Assembly: GCA_913019905.1 (NCBI GenBank) | Contig: CAJVZD010000004.1 | Coordinates: forward strand, 154,110-218,109 | Direction of reading: 5' to 3' | From: an uncultured Cellvibrionales bacterium | GTDB lineage: Bacteria; Pseudomonadota; Gammaproteobacteria; Pseudomonadales; Dasaniaceae | Length of the DNA: 64,000 nt | Shown: positions 29,413 to 37,297 of the stretch, piece by piece | How positions within the stretch are numbered: position 1 is the first letter of the stretch | How the letters are laid out: each line of letters starts with the position of its first letter | The notes under the pieces: model-generated | Told to the model about the DNA's origin: nothing | The model's database searches: none | Seen by the model: the letters and a program-made list of their open reading frames with translations, nothing else | Translations under genes and position numbers: made by a program

Positions 29413-29719
29413 ATTTCAATCACTCGAAACACCGTCTACCCGTTCTTGAGCGTCACCTCCACACGATACAAAAAAACATAGGTCACCATGCACCTTTGTA
29501 TATCTGGGCGACAGCCACAATGCACCCATATGGTGCAATCTATCGTATACTGTAAAGAGAGCTTCGCAGTTAGTTAAGGACACCGTTTTACTAAGCTATC
29601 GGAAAGCCAGCCTGTATCGAATAATTCATGGGTTTTGGCTTATTTTCATTCCTCATAACATCATGGTTTGGTTTTTGCATTGACCAAGCCGTTATGCAAA
29701 AAAAAAGCCCTTAAGCAAA
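29413..29719. other. ntrBC upstream spacer
   Basis: 307 bases without a gene. It holds an NtrC palindrome (29521-29537), a half site exactly 32 bases upstream (29489-29494), and TATACT at 29546-29551 as a likely -10 box. Confidence 0.65.
29521..29537 (+). promoter_or_regulatory. Perfect NtrC operator before ntrB
   Basis: TGCACCCATATGGTGCA is a 17-bp dyad (TGCACC / GGTGCA) identical in arms to the NtrC consensus. It sits directly upstream of a TATACT -10 box, so NtrC bound here would block RNA polymerase, as at the E. coli glnL promoter. Confidence 0.85.
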
Positions 29720-30823
29720 ATGAATACGAAATCCGAAAACCTATACACCGACATATTGGACAACCTAAAAACAGCCATCCTGCTTTTGGATCCTGACTTG
29801 TCTATCACCTATCTCAATTCGTCAGCCGAAGTGCTGATGGAAACGAGTGGCCGCAGAGTATTAGGTGAAAAAATAACATCGCTATTTACTGAAAATTCTG
29901 ACGAAAAAAATCGCCTAATGGACACTGTAAAGGAACTGAGCGCCTTTACAAAACGCGAAGCACATCTAACCCTGCCAAGCCACCAAACGATTATCGTCGA
30001 CTGCGCGGTGACCCCTATTATTAGGGGAGACAAGACGATTTCTTTCATCATGGAACTCCAACCCTTGGACCGGCTCATTCGCATTAGTCGCGAGGAAGGA
30101 ATTTTGTCCTCACAGCAACACGCGCAAGCGCTCATTAGGGGCTTGGCGCATGAAATCAAGAATCCTCTGGGGGGCTTGAGAGGTGCTGCACAACTACTTG
30201 CCCGAGAGCTTCCTACTCCATCGCTCAATGAGTATACCGACATTATTATTGAGGAGGCCGACCGGCTGAGCAATTTGCTGGACCGCATGCTCGGCTCAAA
30301 CAGTCTACTGGACATGCAAACCGTAAACGTTCACGAAGTATTGGAAAGAGTAAGAAGTTTAATTAATGCTGAGACCAATGGCAGTATCAAGATAACAATG
30401 GATTATGACCCAAGCATTCCGGAACTCTATGCCGACAGGGAGCGATTAATCCAGGCGACCTTAAATATCGCCCGAAATGCCATGCAATCGTTGCATAGAA
30501 GTAAGGAAACAGAAACGCCAACAATTACTCTGAAAACGAGAGCGCGACGTCAATTTACGATCGGTAATAAACGCCATAAATTAGTGTGCCATGTCGCCAT
30601 TAGCGATAATGGTCCGGGAATCCCCAAGGAATTAATCGACACAATCTTCCTACCCATGATCAGTGGTCGTGCAGACGGAACAGGATTAGGCCTATCGATA
30701 TCCCAATCGATGATAAATCACCACCAAGGGCTAATTGAATGTACCAGCGAATCGGGACGTACGACTTTCGATTTGTTTATTCCGCTTCAAAAAGCGGTAG
30801 ATTCGACTATGGAGAAGAATTAA
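29720..30823 (+). CDS. glnL: Nitrogen regulation sensor kinase NtrB
   Basis: Cytoplasmic histidine kinase/phosphatase that controls NtrC under PII direction. It has 367 residues: PAS domain (about 1-115), H-box GLAHEIKNPLGGLRGAAQLL (His near 140), N-box NIARNAMQSL, and ATP lid motifs ISDNGPGIP and GTGLGLSIS. No membrane segment, as expected. Its stop overlaps the ntrC start (TAATG at 30820-30825), so the pair is coupled. The ribosome site is poor. Confidence 0.95.
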   Translation: MNTKSENLYTDILDNLKTAILLLDPDLSITYLNSSAEVLMETSGRRVLGEKITSLFTENSDEKNRLMDTVKELSAFTKREAHLTLPSHQTIIVDCAVTPIIRGDKTISFIMELQPLDRLIRISREEGILSSQQHAQALIRGLAHEIKNPLGGLRGAAQLLARELPTPSLNEYTDIIIEEADRLSNLLDRMLGSNSLLDMQTVNVHEVLERVRSLINAETNGSIKITMDYDPSIPELYADRERLIQATLNIARNAMQSLHRSKETETPTITLKTRARRQFTIGNKRHKLVCHVAISDNGPGIPKELIDTIFLPMISGRADGTGLGLSISQSMINHHQGLIECTSESGRTTFDLFIPLQKAVDSTMEKN

Positions 30824-32259
30824 TGAGCCAGCAACATACCGTATGGGTAGTCGATGACGACAGGTCTATACGCTGGGTTTTGGAAAAAGCGCTGAATCAA
30901 GCAAATATCAAAGCACGCACCTTCGACAATGGAGAATCGCTCCTGGAGGCGCTGAAAACCACCACTCCCGATTCCATTATTAGTGACATCCGTATGCCAG
31001 GCATCGACGGCTTCGAGCTACTGTCTAAAATAGGTGAATCGTATCCCGAGCTGCCCGTTATCATAACGACCGCTCATTCAGACTTAGATAGTGCCGTTGC
31101 CTCTTATCAAGGGGGTGCCTTTGAATACCTGCCCAAGCCATTTGATATTGATGAGGCGGTGGCCGTAACCAAGCGAGCACTATTACATGCCGATCAAAAT
31201 CGACGACCCAGTGTAAACAATACCAAAGAAGACGCCAGCTCGACAGAAATCATCGGCGAAGCACCGGCGATGCAGGAGGTATTTAGAGCCATTGGCAGAT
31301 TGTCTCATTCAAACATAACCGTTTTGATAAATGGAGAATCTGGCACAGGTAAAGAGTTAGTTGCACTGGCACTTCATCGTCATAGCCCCAGAAGCAAAGA
31401 GCAATTCATCGCACTAAATATGGCCGCTATACCAAAAGAGCTGATGGAATCCGAGTTATTTGGCCACGAGAAAGGCGCTTTTACCGGCGCCACCTCACTG
31501 CGGGAAGGGCGTTTCGAACAAGCCAATAACGGCACACTGTTTCTCGACGAGATCGGAGATATGCCAGCAGAAACACAAACACGCTTGCTCAGAGTATTGG
31601 CTGACGGGGAATTCTACCGAGTGGGCGGTCATACCCCTGTAAAAGTTAACGTGAGAATCATTGCAGCGACACACCAAAACCTCGAGCAGCTAGTCACGGA
31701 AAACCGCTTTCGCGAAGACCTTTTTCATCGACTAAACGTAATCCGCATTCATATCCCAAGCCTACGGAATCGAAGGGAAGACATCCCTAAATTAATGCAG
31801 TACTTTTTCAAAAAATCCGGCGATGAACTCGATAGTGAAACGAAGATATTGACGAAAGAAACTGAAAATTATCTGTGCACTTTAGATTGGCCGGGTAATG
31901 TAAGGCAGTTGGAGAACACCTGTCGCTGGCTGACCGTCATGGCTGCCGGCCGTGAAATTCATATGAATGACCTTCCGCCTGAATTGGTCAACAGGCCTAC
32001 TGATGAAAATAGCCAATTACCAACAGACGGCAACTGGCAAAACGATTTGAAACGCTGGACAGAACAAGAGCTGGCGTTAGGCAGGACAAATATACTGGAT
32101 ACCGCCGTTCCCGTGTTCGAAACTATTATGATTGAATCGGCACTTAAACACACAAATGGCCGCAAACGAGACGCCGCGCTATTACTTGGCTGGGGAAGAA
32201 ACACGCTAACGCGAAAGATAAACGAACTAAAACTCAACAATACGGAAGATGAAAGTTGA
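30823..32259 (+). CDS. glnG: Nitrogen regulator NtrC (sigma-54 activator)
   Basis: Response regulator that activates sigma-54 promoters. It has 478 residues: receiver with Asp55 (ISDIRMPG), AAA+ domain with Walker A GESGTGKE and the sigma-54 contact loop GAFTGA, and a Fis-type helix-turn-helix at the end (RDAALLLGWGRNTLTRKINEL). The true start is the ATG overlapping the ntrB stop; an upstream in-frame ATG (30739) lies inside ntrB. It probably acts on the two NtrC sites in this window and is convergent with the MSHA locus. Confidence 0.96.
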   Translation: MSQQHTVWVVDDDRSIRWVLEKALNQANIKARTFDNGESLLEALKTTTPDSIISDIRMPGIDGFELLSKIGESYPELPVIITTAHSDLDSAVASYQGGAFEYLPKPFDIDEAVAVTKRALLHADQNRRPSVNNTKEDASSTEIIGEAPAMQEVFRAIGRLSHSNITVLINGESGTGKELVALALHRHSPRSKEQFIALNMAAIPKELMESELFGHEKGAFTGATSLREGRFEQANNGTLFLDEIGDMPAETQTRLLRVLADGEFYRVGGHTPVKVNVRIIAATHQNLEQLVTENRFREDLFHRLNVIRIHIPSLRNRREDIPKLMQYFFKKSGDELDSETKILTKETENYLCTLDWPGNVRQLENTCRWLTVMAAGREIHMNDLPPELVNRPTDENSQLPTDGNWQNDLKRWTEQELALGRTNILDTAVPVFETIMIESALKHTNGRKRDAALLLGWGRNTLTRKINELKLNNTEDES

Positions 32260-32334
32260 GCTGAATTGAGTCGAAAATAAAATAAGAACATCACACGTTC
32301 GTTTATTTCGAAAAAAAGTAAATTTCACCGCTAC

Positions 32335-33177
32335 CTAGGGAGTATTTCGCACAAACACATCGTGGCTAAATCGTACCCACTCATCAGCAGCGGCAGGGTC
32401 GCTGAAACGAAAGTCAATATGAACAACGCCGGCACGTTGCAATGTGCCGGACGTGAAACTAAATAAAGTCACAGGGTCATCCACGTCACCGTCACCGTCT
32501 GAATCGTCTAAAACTTGAATGAACTCAGAAAGTATGACACCGCCGCCGATCGTCGCGGTATCCGTTGCCTGGTTTGTCAGCCAACCATAATCAGCATGTC
32601 GGTACAGTTGGCTAGCACGGACGCAAAAACTCACCGCTTGTGTTATTATGTAAAATCGCGATGTAGGTGACTCGTTATTAAATTGGTGCCCTGGCGCAAT
32701 AAAGTTTTTAAAATTCACTTGGCGCTGGGAAGCGGCAACGGAATCAACCCCGTTAAGATCGACAACCGCCTGGCGAGCAGTATTGTAAACATCCTGGTTT
32801 TCGACTGTGTATATTGCAATCCTACGGTTTGATACTGCGCCCACCGGATAGACAAAATCAACCGCTTGAAGACTGCCATTCTGACTATCTGCGACGCTAC
32901 CCAAATACGTTGACGCCGCTTCGATCGGCGAAAACTCAATGCAGTCACCGCTGACCCTTATACTCCCCGGCAGAGCATTTCGCAACTCGCGGCTAACTCT
33001 CTCAATAGCGAATCGCCCTTGTTGCTGCAAATTATCTCTTCTGGCGGAGTCTACGTACACACCCACTCCCTGCCGAATAAACTGAGTTGTCGAAATAGCG
33101 ACTATTCCCAGTAACACGATGACCGCCACTAACTCAATGAGCGAAAACCCCGCGCTGCGCTTTACCGGGAGGAACAC
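32335..33177 (-). CDS. mshO: MSHA minor pilin MshO
   Basis: Prepilin-like protein of 280 residues with a short basic leader and the type IV N-terminal segment GFSLIELVAVIVLLGIVAI, cleaved before Phe by prepilin peptidase. The rest is a large GspJ-like globular domain. It starts at GTG 33177, overlapping the mshD stop (TAGTG). It is the last gene of the locus; mshP and mshQ, which follow it in Vibrio, are not here. MshO is thought to prime pilus assembly. Confidence 0.88.
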   Translation of the reverse strand: MFLPVKRSAGFSLIELVAVIVLLGIVAISTTQFIRQGVGVYVDSARRDNLQQQGRFAIERVSRELRNALPGSIRVSGDCIEFSPIEAASTYLGSVADSQNGSLQAVDFVYPVGAVSNRRIAIYTVENQDVYNTARQAVVDLNGVDSVAASQRQVNFKNFIAPGHQFNNESPTSRFYIITQAVSFCVRASQLYRHADYGWLTNQATDTATIGGGVILSEFIQVLDDSDGDGDVDDPVTLFSFTSGTLQRAGVVHIDFRFSDPAAADEWVRFSHDVFVRNTP

Positions 33178-33779
33178 TAATAATTCCCCTTGTAAGCTGT
33201 AAACGTGATCGCCGTTCCCAGACCACCGACTTGAGGCGCGAATAATTCAACAGTTATAAGTTTGGCGTCAAGCTCATCAACGCCAGCCTCGTTAATAACA
33301 CCATCATAATCATCGTCATACCCAACACAGATGCGCATTCTAAAATTCTCGAAACCCTGCGGACTAACACCCTCCGGAGAGACGAGAGGCCAACCCGTTT
33401 TCCCTGCTTCATCACCACAATACAGATGATAGTCATCGACATCATTAAAGCTTATTCGCGTTTCCGTCCCGTCAATACCAAGACCACCGCTCGCCGTACA
33501 GGGCGTCGTCGCCGGTGCGCAAGCAGGTACGCCGCCAACAGGGGTGGATTCATCAAAATTCTTTGCCAGAATTTCTTCCATCAAGGATTGACCAAATTCA
33601 GCCGCTCTGATTTGTAAAAGCGGCTCGACGCTACGCCCAGGGTTCGAAAAGAATACGGTACTCATATAGGTTAAAGCGATAGCCATCACCACAATGCCGA
33701 CGACTAATTCGACAAGAGAAAAACCACCCTGTATTGTTGACTTTTTACACAACGAAGCAATAGACACTTCACATGACAT
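33177..33779 (-). CDS. mshD: MSHA minor pilin MshD
   Basis: 200-residue prepilin-like protein. The leader MSCEVSIASLCKKSTIQGG ends at the cleavage site before FSLVELVVGIVVMAIAL, and the globular part has the MshD-type segment SLMEEILAKNFDESTP and two cysteine pairs. It begins two bases after mshC and overlaps mshO. Minor pilins of this type sit at the pilus tip. Confidence 0.88.
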   Translation of the reverse strand: MSCEVSIASLCKKSTIQGGFSLVELVVGIVVMAIALTYMSTVFFSNPGRSVEPLLQIRAAEFGQSLMEEILAKNFDESTPVGGVPACAPATTPCTASGGLGIDGTETRISFNDVDDYHLYCGDEAGKTGWPLVSPEGVSPQGFENFRMRICVGYDDDYDGVINEAGVDELDAKLITVELFAPQVGGLGTAITFTAYKGNY

Positions 33780-33780
33780 G

Positions 33781-34242
33781 TTAAAGAGCCTTTATAAAAC
33801 CGGTAGAATAGACTTGGAGCTGAATGCCGGAAGGATTCAATGTAATAATATAAGGGTCGGTCAAAATATCGATATTGCAGCTGGTAGAATAAGTATTACC
33901 TAAACCATCAAAATATAGGGGCAGTTGTGGCGTCAACGAAACTCCTTCATAGTCATCGGACAAAGCCACTTCCGCAACTGGGCCAATATATAATCCCGAC
34001 CGCTGCGGACCAAAGCCGGCCGCGGTTAAATTCACGCGATAACAATCTCCCCCGTGATCATACATGGCTCGTTGTTGAGCATAATGAAACGCTGAGATGA
34101 ATTGATCACGAACCGCATACTCGGCATAACCGTCACGCGACGAAAAACGAGGAAGGACCACAATCGCAAGAACGCCAAGTAAGATCATGACAGTCACTAA
34201 CTCTACAAGAGTAAATCCCCGCGCCTTTACATATAAGGTCAA
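33781..34242 (-). CDS. mshC: MSHA minor pilin MshC
   Basis: 153 residues, GspH-like. The leader MTLYVKARG precedes FTLVELVTVMILLGVLAI, and FISAFHYAQQRAMYD follows, a hallmark of GspH/FimT proteins. The first codon is TTG (34242); no ATG or GTG is available before the cleavage motif, so TTG is probably real. It lies 29 bases after the major pilin gene. Confidence 0.87.
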   Translation of the reverse strand: MTLYVKARGFTLVELVTVMILLGVLAIVVLPRFSSRDGYAEYAVRDQFISAFHYAQQRAMYDHGGDCYRVNLTAAGFGPQRSGLYIGPVAEVALSDDYEGVSLTPQLPLYFDGLGNTYSTSCNIDILTDPYIITLNPSGIQLQVYSTGFIKAL

Positions 34243-34271
34243 AAATGAATCCCGATTTGATGTTTCGCTTT

Positions 34272-34742
34272 TTAACAGCCGTCGACGGTCGCTGCGGGGT
34301 ACGTCGGTTGATCGCCAACGTTTATAGGTTCAACGTAATCCTGGTAACATTCACCTGCCGTCAGATTTGCAGCACCTCTCTGGTATCCAATCCGAGCCGT
34401 GCCGTCTGTCGTGACGTCGATAACAAAGTCGGCAGAAATGTCTAAAAGAGCAGCCATCTGTGTCTCTCTTGGATAGCCAAAGTCGGTCAATATGGGATCA
34501 CCATTAACGGTGACTGAAGGCGCTGTAGCTTCAGCCGCATTCTCAACCCCACTGATTATCGCCTTTGCATAGACCTGTGTTGCAGCACCTTGCATTGCCG
34601 CCTTTAGTCCATCTAAAGTCGCGGCCCGAGCATCAGTTTGCAGATCAACAAAACGCGGTAAAGCCGTAACAGCCAATATTCCCAACAATACAATAACCGC
34701 CACCAACTCTATCAATGTAAAACCTTCTTGTTGCTTTTTCAT
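34272..34742 (-). CDS. mshA: MSHA major pilin MshA
   Basis: Major subunit of the mannose-sensitive haemagglutinin-type pilus used for surface attachment. It has 156 residues: a six-to-seven-residue leader MKKQQEG, then FTLIELVAVIVLLGILAVTA with Glu5, and TLDGLKAAMQGAATQVYAKA, which closely matches Vibrio MshA. Two cysteines (one in GECYQDY, one at the final residue) could form the C-terminal disulfide loop. The 63-base spacer before it may allow its own promoter or mRNA processing, as usual for an abundant subunit. Confidence 0.9.
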   Translation of the reverse strand: MKKQQEGFTLIELVAVIVLLGILAVTALPRFVDLQTDARAATLDGLKAAMQGAATQVYAKAIISGVENAAEATAPSVTVNGDPILTDFGYPRETQMAALLDISADFVIDVTTDGTARIGYQRGAANLTAGECYQDYVEPINVGDQPTYPAATVDGC

Positions 34743-34805
34743 ATCATTCTCTCTAAATCGAAATTAAAAATATTTAAGTTGCTGGGCCATTAAGCTATTA
34801 GTTCA

Positions 34806-35351
34806 TTAAGCTGTCGGACTAATGGCCACACGGCCATTTTCCAGATTGTAATCAAAGTAGCGATCCGGATCGGCTGCACCCTTGATGATCAGACTAAACC
34901 GACAGGAATTGGGATTAGATCCCTGCACAGAAACGAAATAATTCTGATTCGAAATGGCTCCGACAGTTGATACCGGCGGGCTGTGCAAAACAAAATTCCA
35001 AACTTCCTGACACTCAACAGCATTCTGATCGTTAAATCCAACTCCCGCGGCACTCGAGGTTTTTGCGGGCCAACCATTTTGATTGACAAAAACCACGTCG
35101 CCGTCGACAACTACTGGAACTCCTTCATCACTCCTATTGCTACCGTCGGTTACCCACTGACTGCGAATAAGCACGACAGCAGACGCAAACCCGCCTACAA
35201 CACCTTGCAGCGAAGCTGTCTGTGCCTGATCACTTATGTTTAGATACCGTGGCAACGCTGCCGCCGCCAACAAACCTAATAAAACTATGACCACAACCAA
35301 TTCGATCAAAGTAAAACCGTTTCGTTTCTGCGCTAATGTACGCCTACGCAA
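34806..35351 (-). CDS. mshB: MSHA pilin MshB, second copy
   Basis: 181 residues. The leader MRRRTLAQKRNG is followed by FTLIELVVVIVLLGLLAAA, and the globular domain has the MshB features GGFASAV...QW, VVFVNQNGWPA and a late YFDYNLENGRV. It lies four bases after the other mshB-like gene, to which it is clearly paralogous. Vibrio has one mshB in this position. Which copy is the functional equivalent cannot be told. Confidence 0.85.
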   Translation of the reverse strand: MRRRTLAQKRNGFTLIELVVVIVLLGLLAAAALPRYLNISDQAQTASLQGVVGGFASAVVLIRSQWVTDGSNRSDEGVPVVVDGDVVFVNQNGWPAKTSSAAGVGFNDQNAVECQEVWNFVLHSPPVSTVGAISNQNYFVSVQGSNPNSCRFSLIIKGAADPDRYFDYNLENGRVAISPTA

Positions 35352-35355
35352 TGCC

Positions 35356-35985
35356 TTAACCGCGATCAGGGTAATTGATGACTACCTGCCCGTTGACCAA
35401 ATCGTAATCAAAGTAATGGGTCGCATTTGCTGTAGCCTCGTCGCTAAGAATTAACTCAAATCGGCAAACATCCCCGACAATACCGACAATACCACCAGCA
35501 TTATCAATAACCGATACGAAATAACGATTATTAGCCCGATTACTATTATCAATCGTCACCGCTGGCGCACTTTGTAATATATTGTCAAATACCTGCTTGC
35601 ATTCGTCTGCCGTTTGTCCATTGGCGGCACTATCATCACCGGTATTAACATTCGCCGGCCAACCATATTCGTTCATATAAAATACTTTACCGTCGAGATT
35701 AATCACGACCTTATTTGCTGAAGTCGTTGCCGCACCAGATGAATTTCCATCGGCTGCCCATTGAGCATGTGCAATGGCAACCGCCGTGCTAAATCCTCCA
35801 GCGACACCTTCCAAGGTTGCGATTTCGGCATTGTCTGTCGCACTCAATAATCGGGGCAAGGCAGCGGCAGCCAATAATCCGAGCAATATAATGACGATAA
35901 CTAGCTCGATGAGAGTGAAACCTGACGATCGGCGATACTGAATAGTCAACGGTGCTTGTCCTATGTTTTGTCGTTTATAGTGCAT
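35356..35985 (-). CDS. mshB: MSHA pilin MshB, first copy
   Basis: 209 residues from ATG 35985 (upstream in-frame TTG codons could add up to 11). The long leader ends YRRSSG before FTLIELVIVIILLGLLAAAAL. The globular part repeats the MshB pattern: GGFSTAVAIAHAQW, KVFYMNEYGWPANV, HYFDYDLVNGQVV. It shares its order of motifs with the next gene, so the two arose by tandem duplication, but they differ a lot in loops and probably duplicated long ago. The 95-base spacer from mshG has no mshF. Confidence 0.85.
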   Translation of the reverse strand: MHYKRQNIGQAPLTIQYRRSSGFTLIELVIVIILLGLLAAAALPRLLSATDNAEIATLEGVAGGFSTAVAIAHAQWAADGNSSGAATTSANKVVINLDGKVFYMNEYGWPANVNTGDDSAANGQTADECKQVFDNILQSAPAVTIDNSNRANNRYFVSVIDNAGGIVGIVGDVCRFELILSDEATANATHYFDYDLVNGQVVINYPDRG

Positions 35986-36079
35986 GGTCAAAGTAGATCT
36001 ATTTCCTAGTATAGTCAATAAATTAGCATTCGTTTTTAATCTAAGTAATTAAGAGTATGTTTTCTGAAATTCCCAGACC

Positions 36080-37294
36080 TTAACTCTGCATCACACTCAT
36101 CATATCCCACATCGGCAAGAAGATGCCCAACGCAAGAATCATCACCAACCCCGCGATAAATGCGATTAATATCGGCTCAATGTAACTAGACAAGTTCTTC
36201 AAGTCATAATCGACTTCTTGCTCATAAAATGCAGCTACCTCATTAAGCATCTCATCAACCTGCCCTGTCTCTTCTCCTACCTGTATCATTTGCAATACCA
36301 GAGGTGTGAACATTTTACTCTGCGATGCACTCCTCAGTAAGCTTTCACCGCGCTGAATACTCTCTCGCATATTCCGAATCATCATTCCCATATAGGTATT
36401 GCCGACGGCTTGAGAGGACAGCTCTAAGGCTTGTATTAATGGCACACCAGAACTCAGCATTAATGCAAAACTACGCCCGAAACGAGCCAGGGTAGCCCTT
36501 TCCAGAATCGAACCCACGAGCGGCAGCCGCAATCGAAGTCGGTCCCACAACAATTCACCTGCGGCCGTATTCAAATAATGACGAATACCTAAAATAAAGG
36601 CGATTAGGAAAATCAATATAAGATGCCACTGCTCGACAAAGAACCGGGAAGTACCAATCAGTATTTTGGTCGCCCAGGGTAAATCTGCACCAAATTTTGC
36701 AAACATATCCGCAAAAACCGGAATAACAAATATATTGAGAACGACTATCGCGATACTTATCGCGATTAATACAAACATCGGGTAGCGGATAGCAGAACTG
36801 ATTCGTCGACGCGTGTCCTTTTCCAACTCCAGATACGATGACAACTGCTGAAATGCTAAATCCAAGCGACCCGAGTTTTCTCCAACACTGACGATATTCA
36901 CAAATAGAGAATCAAAAACATCGCTGTGCCGCCGCAGCGCCGTCGCCAAATTAACCCCCGAATTCAAGCTAACCTCGACATCCAACAACACCCGCGAGAG
37001 GCGTGGGTTATTGACAGATTCAGCCAAACCGCGAAAGGCGCGATTTAATACAACACCGGAACGGGTAAGACTATACATTTGCCGACAAAGCATAGTGATT
37101 TCTTCAAGCTTAATCTTTGGCTTAAAAAACTCCGGCATCTGCACCGCTTCTTTTTCGACGGTTTCTTTTATGGATATCGGCGTAATGCTACCACTTAACA
37201 ATTGGCTAGCAACGCTATCGGCCGACAGAGCCTCAATATTACCTGAGACAAGGCTGCCGCCCTGATTTCGACCTTTATAAAAATACTGAGGCAT
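36080..37294 (-). CDS. mshG: MSHA inner-membrane platform protein MshG
   Basis: PilC/GspF-type platform protein that couples the ATPase to pilin polymerisation. It has 404 residues with two repeated T2SSF domains (about 70-190 and 270-395), membrane helices near 170-195 and 215-240, and a last helix ending at 390 (LIAFIAGLVMILALGIFLP). GEETGQVDEML is the conserved signature between repeats. It begins three bases after mshE. Confidence 0.92.
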   Translation of the reverse strand: MPQYFYKGRNQGGSLVSGNIEALSADSVASQLLSGSITPISIKETVEKEAVQMPEFFKPKIKLEEITMLCRQMYSLTRSGVVLNRAFRGLAESVNNPRLSRVLLDVEVSLNSGVNLATALRRHSDVFDSLFVNIVSVGENSGRLDLAFQQLSSYLELEKDTRRRISSAIRYPMFVLIAISIAIVVLNIFVIPVFADMFAKFGADLPWATKILIGTSRFFVEQWHLILIFLIAFILGIRHYLNTAAGELLWDRLRLRLPLVGSILERATLARFGRSFALMLSSGVPLIQALELSSQAVGNTYMGMMIRNMRESIQRGESLLRSASQSKMFTPLVLQMIQVGEETGQVDEMLNEVAAFYEQEVDYDLKNLSSYIEPILIAFIAGLVMILALGIFLPMWDMMSVMQS

Positions 37295-37297
37295 CGA

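Noticed and set aside
30739..30822. Longer ntrC start inside ntrB
   Set aside because: The extension is ntrB sequence in another frame; the receiver domain begins at the ATG that overlaps the ntrB stop.
32270..32325. AT-rich hairpin between ntrC and mshO (GAAC...GTTC)
   Set aside because: Only four perfect pairs with mismatched flanks; a bidirectional terminator is possible but not supported.
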